From Chrysopilus asiliformis (taxonomy: Eukaryota; Arthropoda; Insecta; Diptera; Rhagionidae), in contig OZ035962.1 of NCBI GenBank assembly GCA_964034945.1, forward strand, positions 108,683,034 to 108,747,033: a DNA stretch of 64,000 nucleotides. Direction: 5' to 3'. Shown here one piece after another: positions 50,801-57,991 of this stretch; position 1 is the first letter of the stretch; the number at the start of each line of letters is the position of its first letter. The notes under the pieces were generated by a model. The model saw only the letters and a program-made list of their open reading frames with translations. It was not told the origin of the DNA and did not search any database. The position numbers were made by a program, and so were the translations under genes.

Positions 50801-53800
50801 TCGAAATTTCCGGATGAATTTCTTCGTTTTTTTTTTGTGTTGTTGCTTAATCGTAGATGCAACACTGTTGCGAATTAGAGTATTACTACTATTTTAAGTA
50901 TATTTTGTTACATTCAACAATTTTTATTCCAGTTTTTCCCCATCATACACAGATTTGTAATGCAATTCGTTCTGGCCATAGGCAAATTTACATTTCAATT
51001 TGTTTTGAATTTATCAAATGTGCTCTGATTTTAACTGCCCGCCGAATCGAATTTGACACAATTGAACACACAATGCTGAGACCGAGCTATAGTTCAAAAA
51101 TCAACAAAAATAATTTCATTCACAAATTGAAATCGGCCGGAAGTGACATGTTTTCATTGTGACTGTGGTGTTATTGTGCCCCAACTGTGGATCATTCAAA
51201 ACCTCATCCGCACCATTCGTTCGTTTGTGCATGGATTGATTTGGGGTTCGCCTCGAATGTTTGAAGTCTATTTTACATTATTTTTATTTTTATTTTGCCT
51301 CTATACGAGTATATATTTATTTGATAAATGCGTTGAGTATTGTGTGTTTATCGTTAAGTAATCGTTACGGATTGATAGATTAGCTCAACGGGAGCTTTTT
51401 TTTTATTATATTTTAGACAAAATGACAGAGTATCGATTTCGTTGTTTCGGACACCAGTAAATCATGGACACGTTCACGTTTTCTTCATCATGTGCTTCCG
51501 ATATGTATTTATGCGATTGTGATGCCACTAGGAGGTTTTTTTCCGCTGACCCTCTTTAATTTTTCTAATTATTCATTTGTAAAGAAAAAAAAAAACTGTT
51601 GGGGGGTGATTTCCTGGCACTCTGGATTTTTTTTAAGCACTGCTGAATTATTTGAAAAAAACAATTGATGTTTTTTTTTTGCTATACACCAAATAAATTT
51701 AAATTCCGATAGTAATTGAGGCGTTAAAAGCTAGAGTGGACCAACCCACATAATCGAGTTTTTGAAGCTTTTCCACTTTTGTACTATTATTGACTGTAAA
51801 TTTTTGGAAAAAAAAATTTCTGTGGACTTTATTACTCAATGTTGAAATGTTCTTTTGTGCATCCAAACATTTTTGTCTAAAAACTCACTCGCAATAGTGA
51901 TTCAAACACAAAAAAATTCACGATTTCGACATGTGGGTTGGTCCACTCTAGCATTTAACGCCTCAATTTGGTTTGTTCAAACTAGGGTTTTACTTCTTCC
52001 TCCTCTGTTTCCTTAGGTTTAATCAGAGGTTCCTAGGCAAGAAGTTGTAAAAGTCTCCCTTGAAAAGTTTTCGATTTTGTAAATACTCTGTATTGTGGCC
52101 AAATTTCTTTAAAAATTCGCCACCCAAAATTTTAAATACAATATGAGGCTATCCCTGTCCGGACCGATGGTGTCGTTAGGTCTAATCAGGAGCTGCCATG
52201 GCTTATCGGTAAACAATAAATGTCTTTAATTTTTATTCAATATTATTTGATAATTTTCGGGATTTTTGGTCATATTTGAATATTACACAGAGAAAAAATA
52301 TTAAATCTAACTATTTTATAATCGGGAATCGGGACTATAACTATAATAGTTAATTTCAATCACAAAAATATGACGTTATTTATTGTAAATTTAATTACCT
52401 AGTAGTAACATTTACTATTTTGTGGTTAAATTTACTATTTTGTGGTTAAATTTACTATTTTGTGGTTAAATTTACTATTTTGCGGTTAAATTCACTATTT
52501 TTTTTTATGTTTATGCCTGGAGCTTAGGCAAATTGCCTCTAATGCCGAAGCACAGCTCAAGACATCATTCATTCAACCATTCATACAATCCATTCACACT
52601 CTGAATACTCCCCATATCCCACTGCCACGAAGACTTGGCGCGACAGTACATAGCCTTATCGTCCATTATGTCCTGTTACAGAGCTTGGAGGAGTATTCAG
52701 GCGGCGGGAGGCAAATACCAAACTGGTCCGTGTTTAGGTCCATGAGCAGAAAAGTTCCAAATTCAAATTCAAGCCGAATTATCTTGCCCTGAGTGGGATT
52801 TGAACCACTGCTCTTTGGATCACAAGGCAAGCACTTAGCTGACTGAGCCATCCACGCCATTTTGTGGTTAAATTTACTACTTTGTGGTTAAATTGATGAT
52901 TTTTGTAAGTGAAATTAACTATTTTAGTTAAAGTCTCTATTCCCCATTATAAAATAGTTAGCTTTAATGTGTATAATCCCAATATGGCCAAAAAGCCATT
53001 TTTTCTAACTGCTAGGAGCCTGTTTCTGGTTTGAAGGTGGCTAATCGTCATATAAATGTAATAATGTAATCCTATAAACTGAGAAATTTTAATAGATTTC
53101 AGTAGTAATTGGTCAAGTAAAAGCCGCGGCTTAACCCAAGCAGTATAATTTCAAAATCCTGAATCATTTTTTTACAACGATACAGTTTAAGACCATATTT
53201 AACTTAAAAAATTGTTCAGGAGGTACGCCAAAACCTAACTTGGGGGTATGCCAACGAACAAGGATAGGAAACACTGCTAAAGACTATCATCTGACACAAG
53301 ACAATTACTCCACAAGTACATTCTGCTCATGCAAATTAACGCTACGTAAAATATGTTGTGTTCATAAAATGTAATGCATATTTTTCGTTGTCAAAGTAGT
53401 TTTAAAGCTCACACTAATTTCATGAAACCCATAATTCAATGTGTGATGGGGTTTTCAATTTTTTTATATCGTTTTTTTTACAAATCTTTGAACCGCAAAT
53501 CTCTAGCCTTTTTAATTGTTTCCCATCTTCACAAATTCTCATATTTTTTTTCGATTTCCGCAAATTTGCGTCTACGAATCAATTAGATCCCAAAACCAAG
53601 TACGTAACATCACGAAACTTTCCAATTGTAAACTGACTAATAAAATTGGATAGCAATGAATCAATAAATGCCGCTAATTAAGCTAAGCACAAATTTGGGC
53701 TTGAATCTCGTTCACTGAATATTTTTCTAATTAATTTTATTTCTGATTAGGTAGACACCGCAGCACCGGGTTTCGGTGTCTCAATATACGCACAACAATA

Positions 53801-56433
53801 ACACATTTTGATATGTAATTTTCAATTAGCTTAATCTGAATGTATTCAACGATATCTAATTATCCCATTGACATACAATGAACGTCATTGACGAAGGGTA
53901 GCTAATACTATAGTTGTACTTCCTTTATCCATAGTAAACTAATTGAATATTCTTTTGTTTTGCTTTCAGATGGTTTCTCATGTTTCCGGGATGCATTTCC
54001 GGAATGGTGCGAGGAAGATAGTCAAAATCAAGAAATGGAAACGACTCGGGGAACAGCGCAGACAGATCAATTGATGGGATTAAGGCATGTAACAATGATA
54101 AATTCTTTTAAGTTGTATATTCTAGTTCTTTGCCGTGTCTCCTTTTACACCATTCAAGCAACATATCTTTGAAATATGTACAGGGGAAAGAAGAAATCCC
54201 AAAAAAATTGATTATAAAATGAGAAACTATGTAAATGAATGGAGATTCCTTTGAATGGGCCTACAAGTCCATTCAATTTAAGATTTCCTTATGGGAATTA
54301 CTTATTTCCTTTCTTACATCCATCCATCCACAATCATTCCCTCTATTATACAATTCATTCAGTGTTAGGCACATATACTACTTTGTGTATCACTAAAAGT
54401 AAAATCGTCAAGTTGTGTATTAAACATGGATGTTCATTCATTTTAGGTCGCTTCGAATTTCAACGCCACATTCAGATTCAGCGTGCAGTAGTTCAGCGGA
54501 ATCTTCTGATTGTGAGAGTACAACGCATCATCATTTAAGCGAGGCTCCCGTCGAGATCGTTCCCGGACTCTTTCTTGGAAATGCATCGCACAGTGAAGAC
54601 TCTCGTGCACTACAAAAATACAATATAAAAGTTAGTATCTCAGTCTTGAATTCAAATAGCGTGTCTTCATTATTATGTGATGCTCGTCGTTTTATGCCCA
54701 CGAAAAATAGCTTCACTAATTTCACAAATTGGCTTAATTGCTATAATTTCTTTTTTTATTAATATGTTTTTTCCGTATATTAAATGATTTTTATGTATTT
54801 TTTTTAGTACGTTCTTAATGTCACACCCGATCTTCCCAATGTGTTCGAAGCTTCCGGCGGAATCCAGTATTTACAAATTCCAATAACAGATCACTATTCA
54901 CAAGATCTGGCTGTTCACTTTCCAACCGCCATTCAATTTATAGGTAAGTTTCTAAACAAAAATTGAATTTCGTTACATAACGGAATGTATAACGTTACGT
55001 TTTTTTTTTCAATCACGTCCACATATTTATTTGCCAATATTTGCCGAGTGTTTTCGTCGTTCTTAAGCATGCGGCTAACTTGATTAGCCAGAGTTCGGCC
55101 CACGCGCCGAACGTAGTCCAACTTATGCCTGGGGCCCAATGAACGCACTGCGAACGCAGAAACTGTCACTTACAAGTTTGTTCAATAGAAATCATTTGAA
55201 GTGAGCACAGTGAACGCAACTACAACGCAAAAGTTTGCAAACTTCTAACTTTGCCGCAGCAATTCTGCGTTGACAGTTCATAAAGTGAGGTTGGGGAAAT
55301 GTCGTTTGAGGAAAATTTGATAGCCTTAGTGCAATAACATACAAATAACAAAGATAAAGACCAACAAAGCAAATTATCGCTTCAAAATTATCCATTTTTG
55401 TAATTTTGCCAACTTTATACCACAGAGCTTCTATAGAACAGAGGTTAAAATTGACACTGAGCGACAAAAATATGGCGTGAAATATGGGACTTTATCATTA
55501 GCACAAGCAGAAAAAAGCTTTCGTAAAGCTGTCGAGCTAATGATAAAATCCCATATTTCACGCCATATTTTTGTCGCTCCGTGTGATTTTAACCTCTGTT
55601 CTATAGAAGCTCTGTGTTTATACCACTTTATATTATGTCACTTGTACTACTTCACGAGATGTCATTGGGCTTTGCCGCTGAAATGTTGCGCTGCGTGACA
55701 GTTTGTACGTTTTAGTTGCGTTCGCGTTGCGTTCATTGGGCTCCAGAGGTTAGGCGATTGGCAGCAGATCAAGGCGAATTCTTACTTTAGCTGTAAATCG
55801 CGTACAGTGGCCAATAGTGTGGATGAACCATAAGCTGAATCTTGTATTTTTATTTCTTTCTCATATCCGTATAATGGCTACACATTTTTCTTTTAACAAG
55901 AGGACCTATTTTTTAAATACTAATACACTAAATTAATAGAATTGAAATTCTTTTTAAATGAAATATACTAAAAACGATTTTTTTTTGCAGAGGAAGCCCG
56001 CGCAAAAGGTTCGGCTGTGCTGGTACACTGCCTAGCTGGTGTTTCACGTTCGGTAACGGTGACACTGGCCTATTTGATGCATACACGATCTCTTTGCCTA
56101 AATGACGCTTTCACATTAGTCCGTGATCGCAAGCCAGACGTTTCACCCAACTTCCACTTCATGGAGCAACTACATTCATTCGAGAGACAGCTGAGGATAA
56201 GTCCCAATCGGACCCTAATGCAGGGCGTCGGTATGGGCGGTGTTGGGGCCACATTGACGGGGAAGGACTGTGAACGGTGTCCACGTACAACAAAATTCTC
56301 CTGTGCATGCGTAGAAAACGAGTGCAAGTGTATGCAAACCGATTTCCTGGCGCATGCAAAAGCAACTGGCGTTTCACCAGATTCCGGCATTGAATTCGAC
56401 AGGTGGACACCATCAGATGCGGGGCTTAAATGA
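23338..56433 (+). CDS. Mkp3: Dual-specificity MAP-kinase phosphatase 3 (DUSP6-class), five coding exons
   Basis: Join of 23338-23887, 53970-54084, 54447-54630, 54808-54943 and 55991-56433: 1428 nt, 475 residues plus TGA. Family role: removes phosphate from both Thr and Tyr of ERK (Rolled in Drosophila), in the cytoplasm. Seen: an N-terminal rhodanese-like CH2 region (about residues 12-90) with the ERK-docking KIM (IMLRRL, Arg54-Arg55); a Gly/Gln/Asn-rich linker (about 97-165); a Ser-rich segment ([16 protein letters not shown]); and the DSP domain (about 250-380) with general acid Asp311 (ITDHYSQ) and the P-loop HCLAGVSRS (Cys342, Arg348). The C-terminus [15 protein letters not shown] matches the Drosophila protein as I remember it. 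All joins keep frame. The start is the ATG of MPETDVDS, which aligns with the fly start; an upstream in-frame GTG is ignored. It is longer than the roughly 410-residue Drosophila protein mainly because of the linker. Intron 2 uses a GC donor. Confidence 0.95.
25332..26385. mobile_element. TA-flanked element built of GGAATNATTCC words
   Basis: Ends CACGGAAAAAA at both sides in inverted orientation, with TA flanks (25330-25331, 26386-26387). The body is a chain of degenerate 10-13 bp words around GGAATNATTCC and AGGACT, spaced roughly every 20-30 bases in both orientations. A stretch at about 25790-26020 with TCGAATATTCGAGATAGAG words looks like a separate nested insertion. Non-coding; the open frames follow the repeat. 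Confidence 0.6.
26898..27560. mobile_element. Disrupted CACACAGAAAAAA element around a pogo insertion
   Basis: CACACAGAAAAAATAGAGTA then CTATTTTATAATAGG at the left, and TTAGATTTACTATTCTATAG after the pogo-like element (26968-27518). These are the kinds of words seen in the element at 52286. The right terminus was not found. Confidence 0.4.
26968..27518. mobile_element. pogo/Tc1-like non-autonomous element, TA duplication
   Basis: 551 bp; ends CAGTAGAGTCTCGATTACGT and (inverted) CAGTGGAGTCTCGGTAATGT. TA at 26966-26967 and 27519-27520. Interior repeats ACGTGAAC-like words. Inserted into an older element that begins at about 26898. Confidence 0.82.
27802..28172 (+). mobile_element. hAT-type MITE, family 1, copy B
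   Basis: 371 bp, nearly identical to the copy at 19925 and in the same orientation. Perfect 8-bp duplication ATAAAAAC at 27794-27801 and 28173-28180. Shares with copy A a 20-bp internal duplication around CTTTAGGCGCAAACAAAT. Confidence 0.9.
29009..29114. mobile_element. Short mariner/pogo-type MITE
   Basis: 106 bp; ends CAGTGGAACGTCCATATAAC and (inverted) CAGTGAGACCCCCACAATAT, flanked by TA (29007-29008 and 29115-29116). Non-coding. Confidence 0.75.
29340..30200 (+). repeat. Dispersed repeat family R, copy 1 (interrupted)
   Basis: AGAGCTAGAGCCATGAAATT, then AACCGGAAGTAACCAAAATG, then TTTACTCCGAAACT. It is interrupted by the Harbinger-type MITE (29553-29997), then continues TATGTATGACACAAG to a TTATTTAAAAAAAT end. 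Homologous blocks occur at 39292-39600, 40290-40432 and 62440-62770. Class unknown, non-coding. Confidence 0.6.
29553..29997 (+). mobile_element. PIF/Harbinger-type MITE, TTA duplication, copy 1
   Basis: 445 bp; ends CCCTTGGAGCACAATGAACG and inverted CCCTTGGAGCACAATGATCG. TTA at 29550-29552 and 29998-30000. It lies inside a dispersed repeat whose relative at about 62,618-62,680 shows the undisrupted sequence (agcttatgtataag), which confirms the boundaries. Non-coding. Confidence 0.88.
30201..32490. other. Mkp3: Intron 1 segment without recognised repeats
   Basis: About 2.3 kb relatively free of transposon signatures and somewhat less AT-rich from 31,600 to 32,300. This is a candidate for single-copy intronic regulatory DNA, but the sequence shows no defined site. 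Confidence 0.35.
32502..32852 (-). mobile_element. hAT-type MITE, family 1, copy C (inverted)
   Basis: 351 bp in reverse orientation, flanked by perfect 8-bp duplication CGTATACG (32494-32501 and 32853-32860). It lacks the 20-bp internal duplication found in the copies at 19925 and 27802, which accounts exactly for the length difference and makes this the simpler form. Confidence 0.9.
32916..32990 (+). mobile_element. Detached SINE/LINE 3' tail
   Basis: CTGAACTGTGCTTCGGCATT then CCTAAGCTCTGTCTGGAATT: same tail as at 885 and in the SINE at 52498, again without the tRNA head, shortly after the hAT MITE that ends at 32852. Confidence 0.55.
34519..34723. repeat. 31-bp minisatellite, about 6.5 units
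   Basis: Units of GACGTTAAGAAGTCTGTAAG plus GATAACGGAAA start at 34519, 34550, 34581, 34612, 34643 and 34674, followed by a shorter final unit. Units 1 and 5 have TAATAAG in place of TAAGAAG. Flanked by related AATCCGATTC words on both sides. Confidence 0.95.
36963..37125. mobile_element. Possible degraded piggyBac-type MITE
   Basis: CTCCCTTTCAG near 36967 and CTGAAAGGGTTAA near 37114-37126 form the same CCCTTTCAG end as the element at 58330. TTAA flanks the right end and lies four bases off on the left (TTAAAGCTCCC). No other support. Confidence 0.3.
37713..37913. mobile_element. Small relative of the GGAATNATTCC element
   Basis: Ends CACGGAGAGAAAT in perfect inverted orientation inside TATATA flanks. 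The 201-bp body again contains AATGATTCCC, GGGAATTATTCCTA and GGGAATCATTACC. Same architecture as 25332-26385 on a smaller scale. Confidence 0.7.
37916..39290. other. Mkp3: Intron 1 segment with ATCGATGTTTT words
   Basis: Mostly unassigned. At 39,125-39,215, palindromic words ATCGATGTTTT / AAAACATCGAT are repeated several times. Around 38,700-38,940 there are traces of the dispersed repeat family at 7912. Confidence 0.4.
39292..39600 (-). repeat. Dispersed repeat family R, copy 3
   Basis: On the minus strand: AGAGCTAGCCATGAAATTTT, AACCGGAAGTAACCAAAACG, then GGAGACAATAAAATTTGCTA and CCGTATCTCAAGCCGTTATG. Its tail (39292-39440) is an inverted copy of 40290-40432, so the pair could form a large hairpin around the Harbinger-type MITE. 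Confidence 0.6.
40056..40278. mobile_element. PIF/Harbinger-type MITE with perfect 36-bp inverted repeats
   Basis: Ends AGCCTAAACCCCAATTACGC and onward are perfectly inverted over 36 bases. Flanked by TTA (40053-40055 and 40279-40281). Rich in CGCG words, unlike the surrounding AT-rich DNA. The perfect arms suggest recent activity. Confidence 0.9.
40290..40432 (+). repeat. Dispersed repeat family R, tail fragment
   Basis: AACTTGGAGACAATAAAATT, CCGTATCTCATGCCGTTAAC and AAATAACGGGTTTTTGG: only the 3' portion of the family found at 29340, 39292 and 62440, inverted relative to the copy at 39292. Confidence 0.6.
40671..41883 (-). pseudogene. Orphan ORF split by a TTAA-flanked MITE; possibly transposase-derived
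   Basis: Two minus-strand open frames, 41671-41883 and 40671-41528, flank the MITE at 41465-41698. If the MITE and one TTAA are taken out, the reading frame runs on from [11 protein letters not shown] to [13 protein letters not shown], for about 350 codons without a stop. The product is Ile/Lys rich, with no signal peptide or clear membrane segment. I do not recognise it securely. The order hydrophobic strand, then VAILSD, then a helix, then [11 protein letters not shown] loosely recalls the second catalytic Asp region and the following HLlK helix of P-element/THAP9-type transposases. The end is a TAG about 10 bases before a GGA-repeat. The upstream end has no ATG (first codon GTG, preceded by acceptor-like tttagacag), so an upstream exon may exist. 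Broken or domesticated status is unresolved. Confidence 0.45.
41465..41698. mobile_element. piggyBac-type MITE, TTAA target duplication
   Basis: 234 bp with 16-bp perfect terminal inverted repeats CACGTTGACGGACAGT, flanked on both sides by TTAA (41461-41464 and 41699-41702). TTAA duplication is the hallmark of piggyBac-type transposition. A short palindrome GGCTATAGCC sits just inside the left end. It lies within the orphan minus-strand ORF and interrupts it. Confidence 0.85.
41884..44540. other. Mkp3: Intron 1 segment, nothing recognised
   Basis: AT-rich, short open frames. No TIR pair or domain seen. Confidence 0.45.
44545..44960. repeat. GTTACAAARTAAC word repeat, locus 2
   Basis: CGTTACAAAATAACTGTTA occurs twice, with CAGTTACAAAGTAACCAA, GAAACC and GCGACCGG words, matching the repeat at 16861. 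Boundaries uncertain. Confidence 0.5.
44961..47150. other. Mkp3: Intron 1 segment, nothing recognised
   Basis: Includes a 111-codon open frame at 45499-45834 that is Phe/Leu rich with T-runs and no recognisable family. I do not regard it as a gene. Confidence 0.45.
47155..47265. repeat. Two-copy tandem duplication
   Basis: ATTTATGAAATCAGGGG followed by GAAAAGCTAAAA..GAGAAATATT appears twice about 56 bases apart with small changes. Confidence 0.7.
47325..47530 (-). mobile_element. Helitron-like 3' end, truncated copy
   Basis: CTAGTCGTTGCCGGGTTAAA is the reverse complement of the AACCCGGCAACG..CTAG terminus of the Helitron-like family in this window. Downstream repeats of CCCATAAGTTTTCTT are not shared with the other copies, and the other end could not be placed. 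Confidence 0.4.
47847..47890. mobile_element. Possible left end of a TTAA element with terminal palindrome
   Basis: TTAACACATTAATGCCGCC is followed by the perfect 16-bp palindrome GTTACATATATGTAAC. This has the same plan as the other TTAA elements here: TTAA, about 15 bases, then a palindrome. I could not locate a matching right end, so this may be a truncated copy. Confidence 0.3.
47891..49488. other. Mkp3: Intron 1 segment, nothing recognised
   Basis: Contains a short (CT)n run at about 48246-48262. Otherwise unassigned AT-rich DNA. Confidence 0.45.
49493..50292. mobile_element. Probable piggyBac-type non-autonomous element containing a nested hAT MITE
   Basis: TTAA at 49489-49492 and 50293-50296 bracket 800 bp that start CCCTTTC and end GAAAGGG. 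Only the outer 7 bases are perfectly inverted, so this pairing is less certain than the shorter TTAA elements. An imperfect palindrome around GTGTAAGGTAGTATTACAC lies near the left end. A separate hAT MITE (49763-50012) has inserted inside it. Confidence 0.5.
49763..50012 (+). mobile_element. hAT MITE, family 2 (MER30-like), copy 2
   Basis: 250 bp in plus orientation: AGGGGTGTCCAACTTTTTAG at the left, GGCTGCGGGTTGGACACG near the right. The flanking 8-mers ttttagag (49755-49762) and tttcagag (50013-50020) differ at one base. Same family as 2551-2808. The first base of the terminal CAGG has changed to T. Confidence 0.85.
50297..51715. other. Mkp3: Intron 1 segment, nothing recognised
   Basis: A 101-codon open frame at 50857-51162 has no recognisable family. 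No TIR pair seen. Confidence 0.45.
51718..51964. mobile_element. TIR element with GAGGCGTTAA ends
   Basis: 247 bp; arms GAGGCGTTAAAAGCTAGAGT and (inverted) GAGGCGTTAAATGCTAGAGT continue through GGACCAACCCACAT, about 38 bases. AATT on both sides could be a 4-bp duplication, or part of the palindrome. Class not determined. Confidence 0.7.
52286..52971. mobile_element. TA-flanked element with TTTACTATTTTGTGGTTAAA array
   Basis: Arms sharing CTAACTATTTTATAAT and GGGAATNGGGACT-like words start CACAGAGAAAAAATATTAAA at the left and CACATTAAAGCTAACTATTT (inverted) at the right, with TA on both sides. The centre is a tandem array of about five 20-bp units, interrupted by the SINE at 52498. Confidence 0.65.
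52498..52860 (-). mobile_element. tRNA-derived SINE
   Basis: On the minus strand it starts GGCGTGGATGGCTCAGTCAG, with an A-box-like TGGCTCAGTC and a perfect B box GGTTCAAATCC (52796-52806), both tRNA promoter elements. A non-tRNA body and a 3' tail follow (CTGTGCTTCGGCATTAGAGG and onward), ending in an A-rich run near 52500. It has inserted into an array of TTTACTATTTTGTGGTTAAA units that continues on the other side. Confidence 0.8.
52972..53969. other. Mkp3: 3' end of intron 1
   Basis: Unassigned AT-rich DNA ending in the T-rich acceptor ttgctttcag of exon 2. Confidence 0.5.
53970..54084 (+). CDS. Mkp3: Mkp3 coding exon 2
   Basis: The acceptor tgctttcag precedes AT|GGTTTC. The exon reads [19 protein letters not shown] and continues to TDQLMGL, which closely follows the Drosophila Mkp3 linker between the rhodanese and catalytic parts. 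It ends at TTAAG, because the next exon supplies the G that completes Arg and restores SLRIST. The donor is therefore GC (AAG|GCATGT). A GT donor four bases downstream would break the frame. Confidence 0.9.
54447..54630 (+). CDS. Mkp3: Mkp3 coding exon 3 (Ser-rich linker, start of phosphatase domain)
   Basis: Acceptor cattttag, donor AAA|GTTAGT. It encodes [20 protein letters not shown], a short His run, and the start of the DSP fold ([17 protein letters not shown], then LQKYNIK). The Ser-rich tract is a family feature and could be phosphorylated. The exon is short and in phase with exon 4 (phase 0). Confidence 0.93.
54808..54943 (+). CDS. Mkp3: Mkp3 coding exon 4 (general-acid loop)
   Basis: A T-rich acceptor (tttttttag) precedes TAC GTT; the donor is TAG|GTAAGT. 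It encodes [11 protein letters not shown] and ITDHYSQDL, where Asp311 corresponds to the general acid of DUSP6-type phosphatases, and ends at AIQFI. The last base G joins AG of exon 5 to make Glu329. Confidence 0.93.
55126..55749 (-). mobile_element. PIF/Harbinger-type MITE, TTA duplication, copy 2, in Mkp3 intron 4
   Basis: Flanked by TTA (55123-55125 and 55750-55752). Ends around CTGGGGCCCAATGAACGC are inverted. The interior matches the element at 29553 in reverse orientation (shared CTTAGTGCAATAACATACAA). A fold-back MITE has inserted at 55421-55616. Together these make up most of intron 4. Confidence 0.85.
55421..55616. mobile_element. Fold-back hAT-like MITE nested in an intron 4 element
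   Basis: Two arms of nearly 90 bp, starting CACAGAGCTTCTATAGAACA, are almost perfect inverted copies separated by a few bases. Flanked by TTTATAC (55414-55420 and 55617-55623), possibly 8 bp with the next C. The transcript of this segment would fold into a long hairpin inside Mkp3 pre-mRNA. Confidence 0.85.
55991..56433 (+). CDS. Mkp3: Mkp3 coding exon 5 (catalytic P-loop and C-terminus)
   Basis: Acceptor ttttttgcag. It encodes the signature HCLAGVSRS (nucleophile Cys342, phosphate-binding Arg348), then [14 protein letters not shown] and the [13 protein letters not shown] helix. A Gly-rich insert follows, then a Cys-rich stretch (ERC, SCAC, ECKCMQ) and the end [13 protein letters not shown]. 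All expected catalytic residues are present, so the enzyme is predicted to be active. Confidence 0.95.
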
Positions 56434-57050
56434 GAACTACTTGTAGGGAAGAGTTTCGTAATGCCATCACCATCGACAATTGGCGATAGCCATCAGATGG
56501 ACCAGCAAATGCAACAGTCAGACATCAAGCCATGCTGTTCCAAAATGGTCAAAGCATTTGTCGGTACTGCCATTGCTTCTGATTCAAATGCCAGCTGTGC
56601 TGCTTCAACTAGCAACCTCCAAATGGATCAGTCATATGAGCAGTAAACAAAACTCTTTCCTACGGTTGTTCAAAACAATATTAAATTTAAAAATAAACAT
56701 GAAATATACAAATAAAAAAAATCCACACACACAAAAAAAAAACACATTTTATTACTATATTATTATTATTATTACATATTAATTTTAAGTACATCTTATA
56801 TATATAAAGAAAAAAACGTTCATTAAAAATTAATTGTTTATCATGGAATCATAATTGTCAGAAAAAATTACATTAACATTTGTTTCTAAGCCAAACTATA
56901 AAAATAAAAAATTAAAAAACAAAAGAATAAAACAAATATTAATAATATTAAAATAAAGTAAAATTGATAATTGTGAATCAAGTCAAGTTTTAAGATGACT
57001 CAAACATATTTTTGTATAATCCATAAATAAAATTTATTGACAAAAAATAT
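56434..57050 (+). other. Mkp3: Probable Mkp3 3' UTR with poly(A) signals
   Basis: Sequence downstream of TGA is strongly A/T rich. It has several AATAAA hexamers, with a good terminal candidate at about 57026-57031 (within ATAAATAAAA). Cleavage shortly after that is inferred, not shown. An open frame at 56461-56646 begins MPSPSTIGDSHQMDQQMQ. It lies just past the stop and looks Gln/Ser rich like coding sequence, but it is out of the main reading frame and I treat it as UTR. Confidence 0.55.
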
Positions 57051-57763
57051 TTTACAATAAAAAGAAAATGAAAAAAAACGTATATTAAATATCTACAAAT
57101 TAATTAAAATAGATGAAGAAAAGCACTGAAATATTTTTAATTATTCGTCTAAAATAGAGTTTTGTTCTTTAAACTGGGAGCATTTTTGTATGCCATCAAA
57201 ACGTGAGCCTAGCTTAAAAAATCGTTAAATTCACGTTACCAAAATATATAAGTGGTTTTTCTTTAAATTTGGGCACAAAACTTCTTCAAACTAAATTCAA
57301 GACTGCACAATTTTATTTTTTTAGATGACTATATAAACAGTAGGATTGTCAAAAAATTCAATATCTTGAAATAAAAAAATCGGGAAAAATTCATTCACAA
57401 TAGGAACAAAAATGGTCCGCTTACTCTACCAAAAGGTTTTTCTGAAAAGAGAAAAAATGTAAAATCTGTTATGTAGTTTGGTTTTTGGAATTTCGAGATT
57501 TTTTGTCGATTGTGGAGTGGCCAAAATTTGATTAGGTTTTAGGATGTGTGAATCAAAATTAGGTTTGTCTGCATTTTTATATCAGATACAAATTTTCAGA
57601 TAGTGATTTTTGGTGATCGGAAATCCCTTGAATTGTCGGGTCTACCTCGGGGTTTTTTTGCACAAAGAAGAATTTTGCAATTAAAAATGACTGAATTTGA
57701 GATTTGTTTTTTTTTGCGGACATATCGTCACCTTATCTCTGATCTGTGCCATACACCAATTTG

Positions 57764-57991
57764 CAGAGCCGTATTAACAAGTTTGAGCGCCCTGGGCTAA
57801 ATAAAATTTTGCACCCTTACATAGTTTTATTGTAAAAATTCAATTTTATTTTTTAAAATATTCTTTAATTCAAAACTTAAATATATATTTACGCAAAATA
57901 AAATTCAAACATTTTTATAAATATGTGAATTAAATATTAATTGGCGCCCCTGGGCTGTAGCCCAATTAGCCCTATGGTTAATTGGGCCTTG
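57764..57991. mobile_element. hAT-type MITE, family 3
   Basis: 228 bp with ends CAGAGCCGTATTAAC and (reverse complement of the right end) CAAGGCCCAATTAAC. Perfect 8-bp target duplication CCAATTTG at 57756-57763 and 57992-57999. Interior is A/T rich and non-coding. Confidence 0.85.

Larger units (their letters stand above)
23888..53969 (+). other. Mkp3: Mkp3 intron 1 (about 30 kb)
   Basis: GTAAAT donor and tttcag acceptor, inferred from protein continuity between exons 1 and 2. It is packed with transposon copies described separately and contains one orphan minus-strand ORF. Its length greatly exceeds the other three introns (362, 177 and 1047 bp). Confidence 0.9.

Noticed and set aside
52786..52858. 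Possible functional tRNA gene on the minus strand
   Set aside because: A and B boxes are present but the acceptor stem does not close and a SINE body follows, so it is a SINE head.
56070..56390. 106-codon minus-strand open frame opposite Mkp3 exon 5
   Set aside because: Shadow of the conserved phosphatase coding strand.
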